A DNA stretch of 33,554 nucleotides from an uncultured Demequina sp. (GCF_913055775.1 NZ_CAJXJX010000013.1:1-33554); one strand, 5' to 3'. Positions 19,746-28,944 are shown, numbered from the stretch's first letter. Notes: generated from the letters alone by a model not told the origin. Program-made: numbers and translations.

Positions 19746-20930
19746 TCACATGCTCGGGTACGCCGCGACGGACTGCTCGGAGTCCTGGTACGGCGAGCCG
19801 CCGGTGACGTTGTCGCCGCGGTTGGCGTTGGGGCGGGGCTGGCGCGGCTCCTCGTCGCCGTACTTGGCCGTCACCCGGGCGGCGTGCGTGGGGGCCTCTG
19901 CCGTGCCGGGCTCGCGCTTGGCGTCGAGCTCCTTGCGCAGGACCGGGACCACCTCGCCGCCCAGCAAGTCGAGCTGCTCCAGGACGGTCTTCAGCGGCAG
20001 ACCCGCGTGATCGACCAGGAACAGCTGGCGCTGGTAGTCGCCGAACGCGTCGCGGAAGGTCAGCGTCTTGTCGATGACCTCCTGCGGGCTGCCCACGGAC
20101 AGCGGCGTCATCTCCTCGAAGTCCTCCATCTTGGGACCGTTGCCGTACACCGGTGCCTCGTTGAAGTAGGGGCGGAACTGGTCGTGCGCGTCCTGGCTGT
20201 TCTTCGCGATGAAGGCCTGGCCGCCCAGGCCCACGATGGCCTCCTTCTGGGTGCCGTGGCCGTGCGCCTCGAATCGGCGGCGGTAGAAGTCGATGAGGCG
20301 CTGGTAGTGCTCCTTGGGCCAGAAGATGTTGTTCGCGAAGTAGCCGTTGCCGTAGTACGCCGCCTGCTCGGCGATCTCGGGGGTGCGGATCGAGCCGTGC
20401 CACACGAACGGCGGGACGTCGTCCAGCGGGCGGGGCGTGGACGTGAAGCCCTGGAGCGGACCACGGAAGTTGCCCTCCCAGTCCACGACGTCCTCGCGCC
20501 ACAGGCGGTGCAGCAGGTTGTAGTTCTCGAGCGCAAGCGGCAGGCCCTGGCGGATGTCCTGGCCGAACCACGGGTAGACCGGCGCGGTGTTGCCGCGACC
20601 CAGCATGAGGTCCATGCGGCCCTTCGACAGGTGCTGGAGCATCGCGTACTCCTCGGCGATGCGCACCGGGTCGTTGGTGGTGATCAGCGTGGTGCTCGTC
20701 GTGAGGATGAGCCGCTCGGTGAGGGCCGCAATGTGGGCGAGCAGCGTCGTGGGGGAACTGGAGAAGAACGGCGGGTTGTGGTGCTCGCCGATCGCGAAGA
20801 CGTCGAGACCCACCTCCTCCGCGTGGACGGCGATGCGGGTGACCGCATCGATGCGCTCCGCCTCGGACGGCGTGTAGCCGGTGACGGGGTCGCGGGTGAT
20901 GTCCGAGACGGACATGATGCCGAACTGCAT
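19746..20930 (-). CDS. LLM class flavin-dependent oxidoreductase (CE1758-like, luciferase-like)
   Basis: EVGLDVFAIGEHHNPPFFSSSP, TTLITTNDPVRIAEEYAMLQHLSKGRMDLMLGRG; start MQFGIMSV. Confidence 0.94.
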   Translation of the reverse strand: MQFGIMSVSDITRDPVTGYTPSEAERIDAVTRIAVHAEEVGLDVFAIGEHHNPPFFSSSPTTLLAHIAALTERLILTTSTTLITTNDPVRIAEEYAMLQHLSKGRMDLMLGRGNTAPVYPWFGQDIRQGLPLALENYNLLHRLWREDVVDWEGNFRGPLQGFTSTPRPLDDVPPFVWHGSIRTPEIAEQAAYYGNGYFANNIFWPKEHYQRLIDFYRRRFEAHGHGTQKEAIVGLGGQAFIAKNSQDAHDQFRPYFNEAPVYGNGPKMEDFEEMTPLSVGSPQEVIDKTLTFRDAFGDYQRQLFLVDHAGLPLKTVLEQLDLLGGEVVPVLRKELDAKREPGTAEAPTHAARVTAKYGDEEPRQPRPNANRGDNVTGGSPYQDSEQSVAAYPSM

Positions 20931-20976
20931 GGGGGTGCTCCTTGATGGGCGGGTCGTCTGGCGTGGCCTGGCGACA

Positions 20977-20998
20977 ATTATATGCGTTTGCATCTAAT
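20977..20998. promoter_or_regulatory. Putative MarR operator
   Basis: ATTATATGC-GTTT-GCATCTAAT, 8/9 paired arms, 47 bp upstream of the LLM oxidoreductase start. Confidence 0.65.
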
Positions 20999-21075
20999 AA
21001 CGCGAGCGGCCTGGATTCATTCCCGCAACTCACTCACGACTGTCAACGTCGCTGACTCCGCGAGCACCCGGCCGC

Positions 21076-21147
21076 GCCTCAAACGAGGCAACCCAGGATC
21101 ACGGGTCTCGGGCTCACAGCCTCACGAGGCAACTCAGGATCACGGGT
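21076..21147. repeat. Tandem intergenic repeat with mini-hairpins
   Basis: ACGAGGCAACCCAGGATCACGGGT (21083-21106) and ACGAGGCAACTCAGGATCACGGGT (21124-21147), 23/24 identical; each overlaps a GCCTC...GAGGC hairpin. Confidence 0.85.
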
Positions 21148-21155
21148 GCGGCAGG

Positions 21156-21935
21156 TCAGGACGCGTCCTGGCCCTCGGCCATCGCCAAGGTCGCTCGCGC
21201 CGCGCGCGCAAGCTCGACACCATAGGCGCGCCCATGGCCTGCGGCGTGGACCGCGAGCGGGTGCAGTTGGTGCACCGGCAGCCGAGCTCGCCAGCCGTCG
21301 CGAAGCTCCCCGACCTCCCGGTAGCCCTCGATGATCTGGTCCAGGTGCGGTGCCCCGAACAGGGCCAGCATGGCCAGGTCCGTCTCGGGATGTCCACCGT
21401 GTGCCGCGGGGTCGATGACGATCGCACCGTGGGCGTCGAACAGCAGATTCCCGGCCCACAGGTCCCCGTGGATGCGCGCGGGAGCCGCGCCGTCATCGAA
21501 GGCTCCGTCGACGATTGCCGCGCATGCGTCGAGGACGGTCGCCGCCTCGCTTGCGGTGAGGTGACCTGCCTGGCGAGCAGGCTCGAGGAACGGCTCCACT
21601 CGGGCCCCGGCGTAGAACTGTCCCCACGAGTCCGCAGTCGAGCGCGGCATCTCTCGGCGTCCGATGAACAGCGGCCCGTCCCAGCCTGCGGGCGGAGCGC
21701 CGAAAGCCTCGGCGCCTGCGACATGTGTCCTCGCGAGGTCGCCGCCGAAGGTGCGTGCAGCGCGGGACGTCGGCGCCGTGGTGACGATGCGGTCGAGCGT
21801 GATCGACGCCGAGGTGACGCGGCGCACGCCGACGGCGCGGGCGCCTCCTGCCTCCGCGAGCCAGCGCAGCCCAGCCGCCTCGGCCTCGAAGAATCCGGGT
21901 GGCGCGTCGTTCCTCGTTTTGGTGAACGGTTCCAT
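21156..21935 (-). CDS. Fructosamine kinase family protein
   Basis: ARIHGDLWAGNLLFD kinase loop, VIDPAAHGGHPETDLAMLALFG, FEAEAAGLRWLAEAGG. Confidence 0.93.
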   Translation of the reverse strand: MEPFTKTRNDAPPGFFEAEAAGLRWLAEAGGARAVGVRRVTSASITLDRIVTTAPTSRAARTFGGDLARTHVAGAEAFGAPPAGWDGPLFIGRREMPRSTADSWGQFYAGARVEPFLEPARQAGHLTASEAATVLDACAAIVDGAFDDGAAPARIHGDLWAGNLLFDAHGAIVIDPAAHGGHPETDLAMLALFGAPHLDQIIEGYREVGELRDGWRARLPVHQLHPLAVHAAGHGRAYGVELARAARATLAMAEGQDAS

Positions 21936-22039
21936 GGAAGTCCAGGCTCTCGCGGATCTCGATGGACCGGGAACAGCCGTTCGTGCCCGTCACGTGCCTC
22001 GTCAGGGCTGATCGGCCGGCTACTGAGTACGTGGCTTGC

Positions 22040-23290
22040 CTAGTTCTCGGTGGGGAGCGGGGGCGAGGCGGGGGCTCGGTGCGGGATTCTGCGCGGGGCC
22101 ATCACGCCCGCGAGCAGCACCACCACGAGGCCCATGAGCGGCATGATCATCAGTCCGGCGCGCAGGCTCCACGTGTCGGCGATCGCGCCCACCACCGGTG
22201 GGGAGATGAGGAACGCGAGGCGCAGTGTCCACCCCACCACGGTCAGTCCGGTTCCGGACTTGAGGCCGCGCATCTCGTCGGCCGCGTGGAACGCGCCCGG
22301 GATCAGCGTTGCGATGCCGACGCCCGCGGCGGCGAAGCCCGCGATCGTTCCCCACACGCTGGGGAAGGCCAGTGCGAGGCCCATGCCCACGAACACCAGG
22401 GCACCGCCCGCGCGCGCCACCGCGCGCTGGCCGAACCGGTCCACCATCCGGTCGCCGGTGATGCGCCCGATGAACTGGAATCCCTGCAGGGCGATGAAGC
22501 CGAACGCGGCAACGGATGCGGCGGCACCCAACTCGTCGCGCAGGTACGAGGCCGCCCAGGTCGACGCGGCGTCCTCCGCCCACGCGCCGGCGATCGCGAT
22601 CATCGACAGCGCCAGCAGGAGGCCCCACATGCGGCCGGGGATGCGGCGCGGGCGGTGGCCGTGCGGCATCCCCGCCTCGTCCTCGCCGGACTCGATCACT
22701 GACTGCGGCTCGGGCCCCCGGAGCAGCATGGGGTAGCTGACCACGTTCAACGCGACCACGACGACCGCCATGATGACGAAGTGCCAGGTCACGGGAAGGC
22801 CGAGGCCCGTCGCGGCCGCGCCCATCAGACCGCCGATCACGGCGCCGATCGACCACATGGCGTGGAACGCGTTGTTGATCGAGCGCTTGTAGAGCCGTTG
22901 CACCCGCAGGCCGTGGGAGTTCTGGGCGACGTCGACCCAGGCGTCGGTGGCGCCGACGAAGAACAGCGCCGCGCCGAACACCCACACCGACGGCGCGAAG
23001 CCCGCGACCAGCATCGCGACGGTGCAGCCGAGCATGCCGAGCACGGCGACGCGCGACGATCGGAAGCGCCGGATCATCGCGCCGGCGAGGAGCCCCAGGC
23101 CCAGCGAGCCGATGGGCCACATCGCCATCGCGATGCCGAGAGTGCCGTACGAAATCTCGAGGCCGTCGCGCAGCTCGGGCAGTCGCGGCGCGAGGTTGCC
23201 CAGCAGGATGCCGTTGGTCATGAAGACCAGGGACACTCCCAGGCGCGCCCGGCGAAGCTCGGGCGCCACGGTGGGGCGGGCGGCGGTCAT
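22040..23290 (-). CDS. MFS transporter (YbjJ/FucP-like)
   Basis: 12 TM-like segments; VFMTNGILLGNLAPRLPELRDGL, AQNSHGLRVQRLYKRSINNAFHAMWSIGAVIGG; start overlaps the GH3 stop. Confidence 0.9.
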   Translation of the reverse strand: MTAARPTVAPELRRARLGVSLVFMTNGILLGNLAPRLPELRDGLEISYGTLGIAMAMWPIGSLGLGLLAGAMIRRFRSSRVAVLGMLGCTVAMLVAGFAPSVWVFGAALFFVGATDAWVDVAQNSHGLRVQRLYKRSINNAFHAMWSIGAVIGGLMGAAATGLGLPVTWHFVIMAVVVVALNVVSYPMLLRGPEPQSVIESGEDEAGMPHGHRPRRIPGRMWGLLLALSMIAIAGAWAEDAASTWAASYLRDELGAAASVAAFGFIALQGFQFIGRITGDRMVDRFGQRAVARAGGALVFVGMGLALAFPSVWGTIAGFAAAGVGIATLIPGAFHAADEMRGLKSGTGLTVVGWTLRLAFLISPPVVGAIADTWSLRAGLMIMPLMGLVVVLLAGVMAPRRIPHRAPASPPLPTEN

Positions 23291-25539
23291 TCACCCTCGC
23301 CAATGCGGAAGCGAGTGGTGAGCAGGTCCTCGACCCGCGAGCTCGGCCCCACCAGCAACGTGAAGTCGCCCGGCTCGATCACGCGCTCGCCGGCGGCATT
23401 GACGATGCTGCACGCCGCCAGGTGCACGGCGACCTCGACCTCGCGCGATTGTCCGGGCTCGAGCGTGACCTGTCGGTGGCCCTTGAGCTCGCGATCGGCC
23501 CACGTGGCGGACGTGACCTCGTCGCGTACGTAGACCTGCACGGTCTCGAGAGCGGCGCGCTCGCCGGTGTTCGTCAGGGTGACCTGCGCGCGCACCACGG
23601 GCTCGTCGCCCGGGGGCAGCAGGCGCAGATCCCCGTACTCGACCGTGGTGTACGAGCGGCCCTCGCCGAAGACCCAGCGCGGACGCTGGGTCAGGTCCGC
23701 GTAGCGGGTGCCGTGCTGTGCGTCGATCTGGTTGTAGAAGACCGGCTGCTGGCCCGCGTGGCGCGGCCAGCTGAGCGGCAGGCGCCCGCTGGGCTCGATC
23801 GCGCCCAGCAGCAGCTCGGCGACCGCCTGGCCGCCGTGCATGCCGGGGTTGGCGGCCCAGATGACGGCCGATGCGCGCTCGGCCGAGGGAGGAAGGACGT
23901 GCGGCTTGGAGGCGAGGACGACGAGAATCACCGGGGTGCCGGTCTCGACGAGCGCGTCCAGGAGCACGACCTGGCCGCCCTGGAGCTCCAGCGTCGCGGT
24001 CGAGCGGCCCTCGCCGATCAGCTCGATGCGGTCGCCGAGCACGGCGACGGCGACGTCCGCGGCGCGCGCGGCCTCGACGGCCGCGTCCAGCTCGGCCTGA
24101 TCCACGGGAGCGGAGTGCGCCACGCGCGGACGCGGCTGGCCGTCGGCGAAGAACTCGCCGTCGGGGTCCGGGCCGGATTCGACGATGGACGCGCCGCGCT
24201 CATAGGTGACGGTCCAGCCCTCGGGGATCTGCTCGCGCAGGCCGTCGACGACGGTCAGGATCATGTCGCGCGGCTGGCCGTGCGCGAGCCAGTCCGCCTG
24301 GCCCGAGCTGCCCGCCCAGTCGCCCAGTTGGGTCTGGGCGTCGTGGGCGTTGGGTCCCACGACCGCGATGCTCCGTGCGGGTGCGTCGCCTCCCGTCCCC
24401 AGCGGCAGGAGTCCGTCGTTCTCGAGCAGCACCAGAGAGCGGCGCGACGCCTCGAGTCCGAGCTCGCGGTGCTCCGCGCGAGCGACGTCACGGTCGATGC
24501 GCTCGGCGTCCGGCATGCGCGGATCCTCGAACAGGCCCAGGTCGAACTTGAGCGTCAGGATGCGAGCGACCGCCTCGTCGATGCGCGCCTCCTCGAGCAA
24601 CCCCTGCGCGACCGCGTCCTGAGCGCCCTGGAAGAAGGCCGGAGTGGTCATGATCATGTCGTTGCCGGCGTTGACAGCGGCGGCGGCTGCCTGGGCGTAG
24701 TCCGGGAACATGCGCTGCTCGCGCACGAGGTTGCCGACGTTGTCCCAGTCGGTGATGAGCGTGCCCGTGTAGCCCCACTCGCCGCGCAGCACGTCGTTCA
24801 GCAGCCAGTCGTTCACGGTGATGGGCGTGCCGTCGATGGACTGGTAGCCCAGCATGAAGGTGCGGCAGCCCTCGCGCGCGACGCGCTCGAACGGCGGCAG
24901 GAACCACGATCGCAGCTTGCGGCGCGACACGTCCGCCTCGGAGGCGTCCCGACCGCCCTGGGTCTCGGAATACGCGGCGAAGTGCTTGGCGGTGGCGAGC
25001 ACAGCCGTCGGGTCGCCGAGCCCGTCACCCTGATAGCCGGCGACCATCGCGGAGGCGAGCTCGCCGATGAGGTGCGGGTCCTCGCCGAAGGTCTCGGAGA
25101 CGCGGCCCCAGCGCAGGTCCCGCGTGATGCACAGGACGGGGGAGAAGGTCCAGTGGATGCCGGTCGCGGAGGCCTCGACGGCCGTCGCGCGTGCGACGCG
25201 CTGCACGAGGTCGCGATCCCATGTCGCGGCGAGCCCCAGCTGGGTGGGGAAGATCTCGGCGCCGTCCCAGAACGAGTGGCCGTGAATGCAGTCCTCGCCG
25301 ATGAGCAGGGGGATCTGGAGCCGTGTGGCCTCGACGAGCTCTCGCGCCGCGATGACGTTCTCGGGTGAGGTGTGCAGGATCGAGCCGACGTGGAAGTTCT
25401 CGATGATCGCGCGCACGCCCGTCGGGGCGCTCAGCTGCATCATCTGTCCGACCTTCTCGGGGAGAGTCATGCGCGCGATGAGGTCCGCGACGCGGTCGGC
25501 GGTGCTGAGGCTCGTGTCGAGATAGGCGGCGGTGTCCAC
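23287..25539 (-). CDS. Glycoside hydrolase family 3 (beta-glucosidase-like), no signal peptide
   Basis: RVADLIARMTLPEKVGQMMQ, GEDCIHGHSFW, TAKHFAAYSETQGGRDA, GTLITDWDNV, C-terminal FnIII-like domain; GTG start after AAAGG. Confidence 0.95.
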   Translation of the reverse strand: MDTAAYLDTSLSTADRVADLIARMTLPEKVGQMMQLSAPTGVRAIIENFHVGSILHTSPENVIAARELVEATRLQIPLLIGEDCIHGHSFWDGAEIFPTQLGLAATWDRDLVQRVARATAVEASATGIHWTFSPVLCITRDLRWGRVSETFGEDPHLIGELASAMVAGYQGDGLGDPTAVLATAKHFAAYSETQGGRDASEADVSRRKLRSWFLPPFERVAREGCRTFMLGYQSIDGTPITVNDWLLNDVLRGEWGYTGTLITDWDNVGNLVREQRMFPDYAQAAAAAVNAGNDMIMTTPAFFQGAQDAVAQGLLEEARIDEAVARILTLKFDLGLFEDPRMPDAERIDRDVARAEHRELGLEASRRSLVLLENDGLLPLGTGGDAPARSIAVVGPNAHDAQTQLGDWAGSSGQADWLAHGQPRDMILTVVDGLREQIPEGWTVTYERGASIVESGPDPDGEFFADGQPRPRVAHSAPVDQAELDAAVEAARAADVAVAVLGDRIELIGEGRSTATLELQGGQVVLLDALVETGTPVILVVLASKPHVLPPSAERASAVIWAANPGMHGGQAVAELLLGAIEPSGRLPLSWPRHAGQQPVFYNQIDAQHGTRYADLTQRPRWVFGEGRSYTTVEYGDLRLLPPGDEPVVRAQVTLTNTGERAALETVQVYVRDEVTSATWADRELKGHRQVTLEPGQSREVEVAVHLAACSIVNAAGERVIEPGDFTLLVGPSSRVEDLLTTRFRIGEGE

Positions 25540-25586
25540 TCGGGATCCTTTCGGGGTGGCGGCGCTCCGGGGCGCACCGATCGTAT

Positions 25587-25612
25587 CAACTTTCCTACCG
25601 CATGGTAAGTTG
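25587..25612. promoter_or_regulatory. Putative TetR operator in the GH3/TetR divergent promoter
   Basis: CAACTTTCCTACCGCATGGTAAGTTG: outer arms CAACTT/AAGTTG, inner TACC-GCAT-GGTA. Confidence 0.6.
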
Positions 25613-25617
25613 AACGG

Positions 25618-26175
25618 ATGGTGGAGGACGATCGGCTCGACGGGCGCCAGAGGCGCGGCCGCGACACGCGCGCGCACATCATCTCCGCCGCGATGGAGCA
25701 GTTCTGCGAGTCAGGCTACCGGGCGAGCTCGCTGCGCGACATCGCCGCGCGCGCGGACATCACGCATCCGGGCGTGCTCTATCACTTCCCGACCAAGGAG
25801 GCCCTGCTCATGGCGGTGCTTCAGCGGCGCGACGAGCAGGGCCGCGAGACGCGACCTGTGGTGGGGGAGATGGGCAGGGCCGCGCTCGCGAGCATGGCTG
25901 CCGCTGCGGCGCACAACGAGACTCAGCGCGCCATGGTCGAGTTGTACGCCGTGCTGTCGGCAGAGGCGACGGGGCCTGACCACCCCGCGCACGCGTACTT
26001 TACGGAGCGCTACGAGCGCCTGCACGCCAACGTCCTCGAGGCCTATACGGTCGCTCGCGACGCTGGCGACCTGGTCGACGACGTGGAGCCGCGGGTGGCC
26101 GCGCCGCAGCTGATCGCGCGCATCATCACGGCGCACCTGAACACTCAGCTGCGCGTGCCGCTCGACGCCTTCTAG
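25618..26175 (+). CDS. TetR/AcrR family transcriptional regulator
   Basis: RDTRAHIISAAMEQFCESGYRASSLRDIAARADITHPGVLYHFPTKEALL HTH. Confidence 0.94.
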   Translation: MVEDDRLDGRQRRGRDTRAHIISAAMEQFCESGYRASSLRDIAARADITHPGVLYHFPTKEALLMAVLQRRDEQGRETRPVVGEMGRAALASMAAAAAHNETQRAMVELYAVLSAEATGPDHPAHAYFTERYERLHANVLEAYTVARDAGDLVDDVEPRVAAPQLIARIITAHLNTQLRVPLDAF

Positions 26176-28121
26176 GCGTTCGTGGAGCCCGCGCCCGTCG
26201 TGTCCAGCTCCGCCAGCCAAGCGCGGTAGGCCTCGGTGCTGAAAGGCCGGCCCAGGAAGGTCTCGACAAGGGCCCCTGCGGGCTGCGAGCCTCCGGGCAC
26301 CAGCACCGCATCGCGGTAGCGGTGAGCGGCGGCGGCGTCGAGCAGGTCCGCGGGGTTGAACCCCGTGAAGAGGTCGCGCGCGATCGCGAGGCTCCACTGA
26401 TACGTGTAGTAGCAGGCCGAATACCCCGTGAGGTGACCGAAGCTCGCGTACTGGTGCGTGTCGTCGAGCCGCTCGCGCACGTCGTGGCGTTCCTCGATCG
26501 CGGCCGCGAACGCGGCGATGTCCTCGGGAACGTCGCGGTGCAGCTGGTAGGAGAGCTGCGCGTAGACCAGTTGCCGGCACGTGAGCAGGCCGCGTGCGAG
26601 GTGCCGGCTCGCGCGTAGGCTGTCGACGAGTGACTCCGGAATAGGCGTGCCATCCTCGTCGACCGCGAAGCGGGCGAGCACGGCGTGGTCCCAGGCCCAC
26701 TCCTCGAGCAGCTGGGACGGCGCCTCGACGAAGTCCCACTCGCCCTTCTCGGACAGCCCGGCCAGGCGCATCCACTGGCCACCGCCGGACAGGATCGCGT
26801 GCATCAGGTGGCCGAACTCGTGCAGGAAGGTCTCGAGGTCGTCGAACGTCATCGACCCGCGAGGGAAGTTGCACACCAGCGCACTCACCGGCAGGTGGCG
26901 ACCGGCGATGCCGGTCACGACGGGGAAGCACGCCATGTGCCCGTACTTCCCGGCACGTGGGTGCATGTCGAGCAGGATGCGGCCGATGCGGTGGCCACCT
27001 GACAGGACGTCGTACGCCTCGACGTCCTCGTGCCACCGCGGCGCATCGGCCACCGGCTCGAACGACAGATCGAAGAGGTCGCCGGCGAGGGCGAGGATGC
27101 CGTCGCGCACCCGTCCGTAGTCCAGGTACCGGCGCACCTGGTGAGGGTCCACGCCAAAGCGCTCGGCCTTGAGGGTCTCGATGTAGTAGCGCGAGTCCGC
27201 GACGGTGACCGCGGTCGCATCTGGGTGGTCCTCGCGCATGCGCTCGAGCAGCATCGCGGCGTCAGCCTCGCCCGCAGGCCGTGCCGCGGAGTCGAGGTCC
27301 GCGAGGAACGACTCGATGCCCGCGCCGTCGGGCATCATCATCCGCGCTGTCGCGTAGTCGGGCCAGCCCTCGAAGCCGAGCAGGCTGGCCTTCTGGTCGC
27401 GCAGGCGCAGCAGGCGATCGAGCACCTCATCGTTGACGGGGTGTGCGCGCTCGTAGTCGGCGCGGACCAGCGCCTCGCGCGCCGACCTGTCGCTGGCCAT
27501 CGCGAGGAAGGGACCGGAATCCGGGTAGTCGGTCGTGATCTCGACCAGGCCGTCGTCGCCCGCAGGGTGCGCGGCGACATAGTCCTCGGGGAGTCCCGCG
27601 AGCACCTCCGGCGTCACGCGGATGCGACCCACGTCCTCGCGAATGTTCTCCGAGAACTCGGTCTCTGCCGCTGAGAGCTTGCGGTCGATGTCCGCGAGGC
27701 GCTGACGCGTCTCGGCGTCGAGGTGCGCGCCCTGCAGCCGGAAGTCCCGGAGCACCAGGGTGCGCAGGTACGGAGCCTCGTCCCCGGGGGGCACGGGCGC
27801 CCCCTCGAGCGCGGCGAAGAGCTCGGGATCGCCGTCTCGAGCCGTGCGGAAGGCCGCGACCTCGTGCACGAGGTCGACGCATGCGTGACGCACCTGCGCA
27901 TCCGGGTGGACCTCGGCGATCGACTCGACCAGCTGATGCGCGTGCGCCACGGCGACGTCCGCGTCGTTCCACGCGTCCCAGGCGTCGCCGCTCGGTCCGG
28001 AACGCACGCCATCGAGTGCCTCGCGCGCCGCCGACAGGCGCTCGTGAACATAGGCGGCGACGAACTCGCCCCACGGCTCGCTTGGCATCGGCAGGGTGGT
28101 GAGAGTGGCCTCGCTGGTCAT
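26172..28121 (-). CDS. M3 family metallopeptidase (oligopeptidase / peptidyl-dipeptidase-like)
   Basis: Zn motif FLHEFGHLMHAILSGG; VCNFPRGSMTFDDLETFLHE; C-terminal GFNPADLLDAAAAHRYRDAVLVPGGSQPA; start MTSEATL. Confidence 0.95.
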   Translation of the reverse strand: MTSEATLTTLPMPSEPWGEFVAAYVHERLSAAREALDGVRSGPSGDAWDAWNDADVAVAHAHQLVESIAEVHPDAQVRHACVDLVHEVAAFRTARDGDPELFAALEGAPVPPGDEAPYLRTLVLRDFRLQGAHLDAETRQRLADIDRKLSAAETEFSENIREDVGRIRVTPEVLAGLPEDYVAAHPAGDDGLVEITTDYPDSGPFLAMASDRSAREALVRADYERAHPVNDEVLDRLLRLRDQKASLLGFEGWPDYATARMMMPDGAGIESFLADLDSAARPAGEADAAMLLERMREDHPDATAVTVADSRYYIETLKAERFGVDPHQVRRYLDYGRVRDGILALAGDLFDLSFEPVADAPRWHEDVEAYDVLSGGHRIGRILLDMHPRAGKYGHMACFPVVTGIAGRHLPVSALVCNFPRGSMTFDDLETFLHEFGHLMHAILSGGGQWMRLAGLSEKGEWDFVEAPSQLLEEWAWDHAVLARFAVDEDGTPIPESLVDSLRASRHLARGLLTCRQLVYAQLSYQLHRDVPEDIAAFAAAIEERHDVRERLDDTHQYASFGHLTGYSACYYTYQWSLAIARDLFTGFNPADLLDAAAAHRYRDAVLVPGGSQPAGALVETFLGRPFSTEAYRAWLAELDTTGAGSTNA

Positions 28122-28273
28122 CTCGCCAGGGTATCCGCGCGCATGTGGTGCCCGGGTCACCAGCGCTCGGACCAGCGCTTTCACCGTGCACGTGTGCGGC
28201 AACGGGAGTAGCGTGCAAGGAGGGCGGTGGCACGCCCCACGTCGCGCGCGCGGCGGAGACAAAGGAGCAGGCA

Positions 28274-28861
28274 ATGGCAATGAACGACACGTCCACCACC
28301 ACTGTCGAAGGGCCCGTGGGTTCGCGGGCCGGATGGGTGATGCTCAGCATCACCCGCATCGTTATCGGGTTCTACTTCCTGTGGGCATTCATCGACAAGG
28401 CGTTTGGCCTGGGCTTTTCCACCTGCCGCAACTCTGCGGAGGACGGATCGTTCACGGTGGATGTCTTCTGTGACAGCGCGTGGTTCAACGGATTCCCGCG
28501 CATCACCGAGGGCTACCTGGTGTTCGGCGGGAATCCCCAGAGTCCTTTCAACGACTTCTACGTCGATTTGGGAGGACAGGCGTGGACCGACTGGCCGTTC
28601 ATGATCGGCCTGCTCGGCATCGGACTCGCGCTCATGCTCGGCATCGGCACGCGGATTGGAGCCATCTCCGCAACCCTCATGCTGCTCATGATGTACACCA
28701 CGCAGATCCCGCTCTCCACGAACCCGTTCCTTGACGACCACATCATCATGATCGTCGCCGTCATCGCGGCGGTCTTGCTCGAGGCCAGGTATCAAGCCGT
28801 CGGGTTCGGCCAAGCGTGGAAGCGCATGGGAGTCGTCGAGAAGAACCGCTGGCTCATCTAG
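28274..28861 (+). CDS. DoxX-like integral membrane protein
   Basis: Four TM-like segments; RIVIGFYFLWAFIDKAFGLGF, GIGTRIGAISATLMLLMMYTTQIP; ATG after AAAGGAG. Confidence 0.8.
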   Translation: MAMNDTSTTTVEGPVGSRAGWVMLSITRIVIGFYFLWAFIDKAFGLGFSTCRNSAEDGSFTVDVFCDSAWFNGFPRITEGYLVFGGNPQSPFNDFYVDLGGQAWTDWPFMIGLLGIGLALMLGIGTRIGAISATLMLLMMYTTQIPLSTNPFLDDHIIMIVAVIAAVLLEARYQAVGFGQAWKRMGVVEKNRWLI

Positions 28862-28873
28862 CCGCGTTCTTCG

Positions 28874-28907
28874 GGCGGGGCTGCGCACTCGGCGCGGCCC
28901 CGCCTTT
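28874..28907 (+). terminator. Rho-independent-like terminator
   Basis: GGCGGGGC ... GCCCCGCC stem followed by TTT, just after the DoxX-like stop. Confidence 0.65.
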
Positions 28908-28944
28908 CCGCGTGCGTCACCCTGGCAGAGGGCCGATGCGGGGC

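Noticed and set aside
19686-20945. 419-aa plus-strand ORF opposite the LLM oxidoreductase
   Set aside because: Antisense artefact; Val/Leu/Arg/Gly-rich with no domain.
21076-21147. Possible CRISPR array
   Set aside because: Only two 24-bp repeats with a 17-bp gap, no cas genes, and spacing too short for CRISPR.
23422-25368. 648-aa plus-strand ORF opposite GH3
   Set aside because: Antisense shadow of a convincing GH3 gene; composition typical of reverse-frame translation.
28169-28200. ACCAGCGCT direct repeats upstream of the DoxX-like gene
   Set aside because: Too short (9 bp) and GC-rich to separate from chance; no symmetry or conserved spacing to support an operator.
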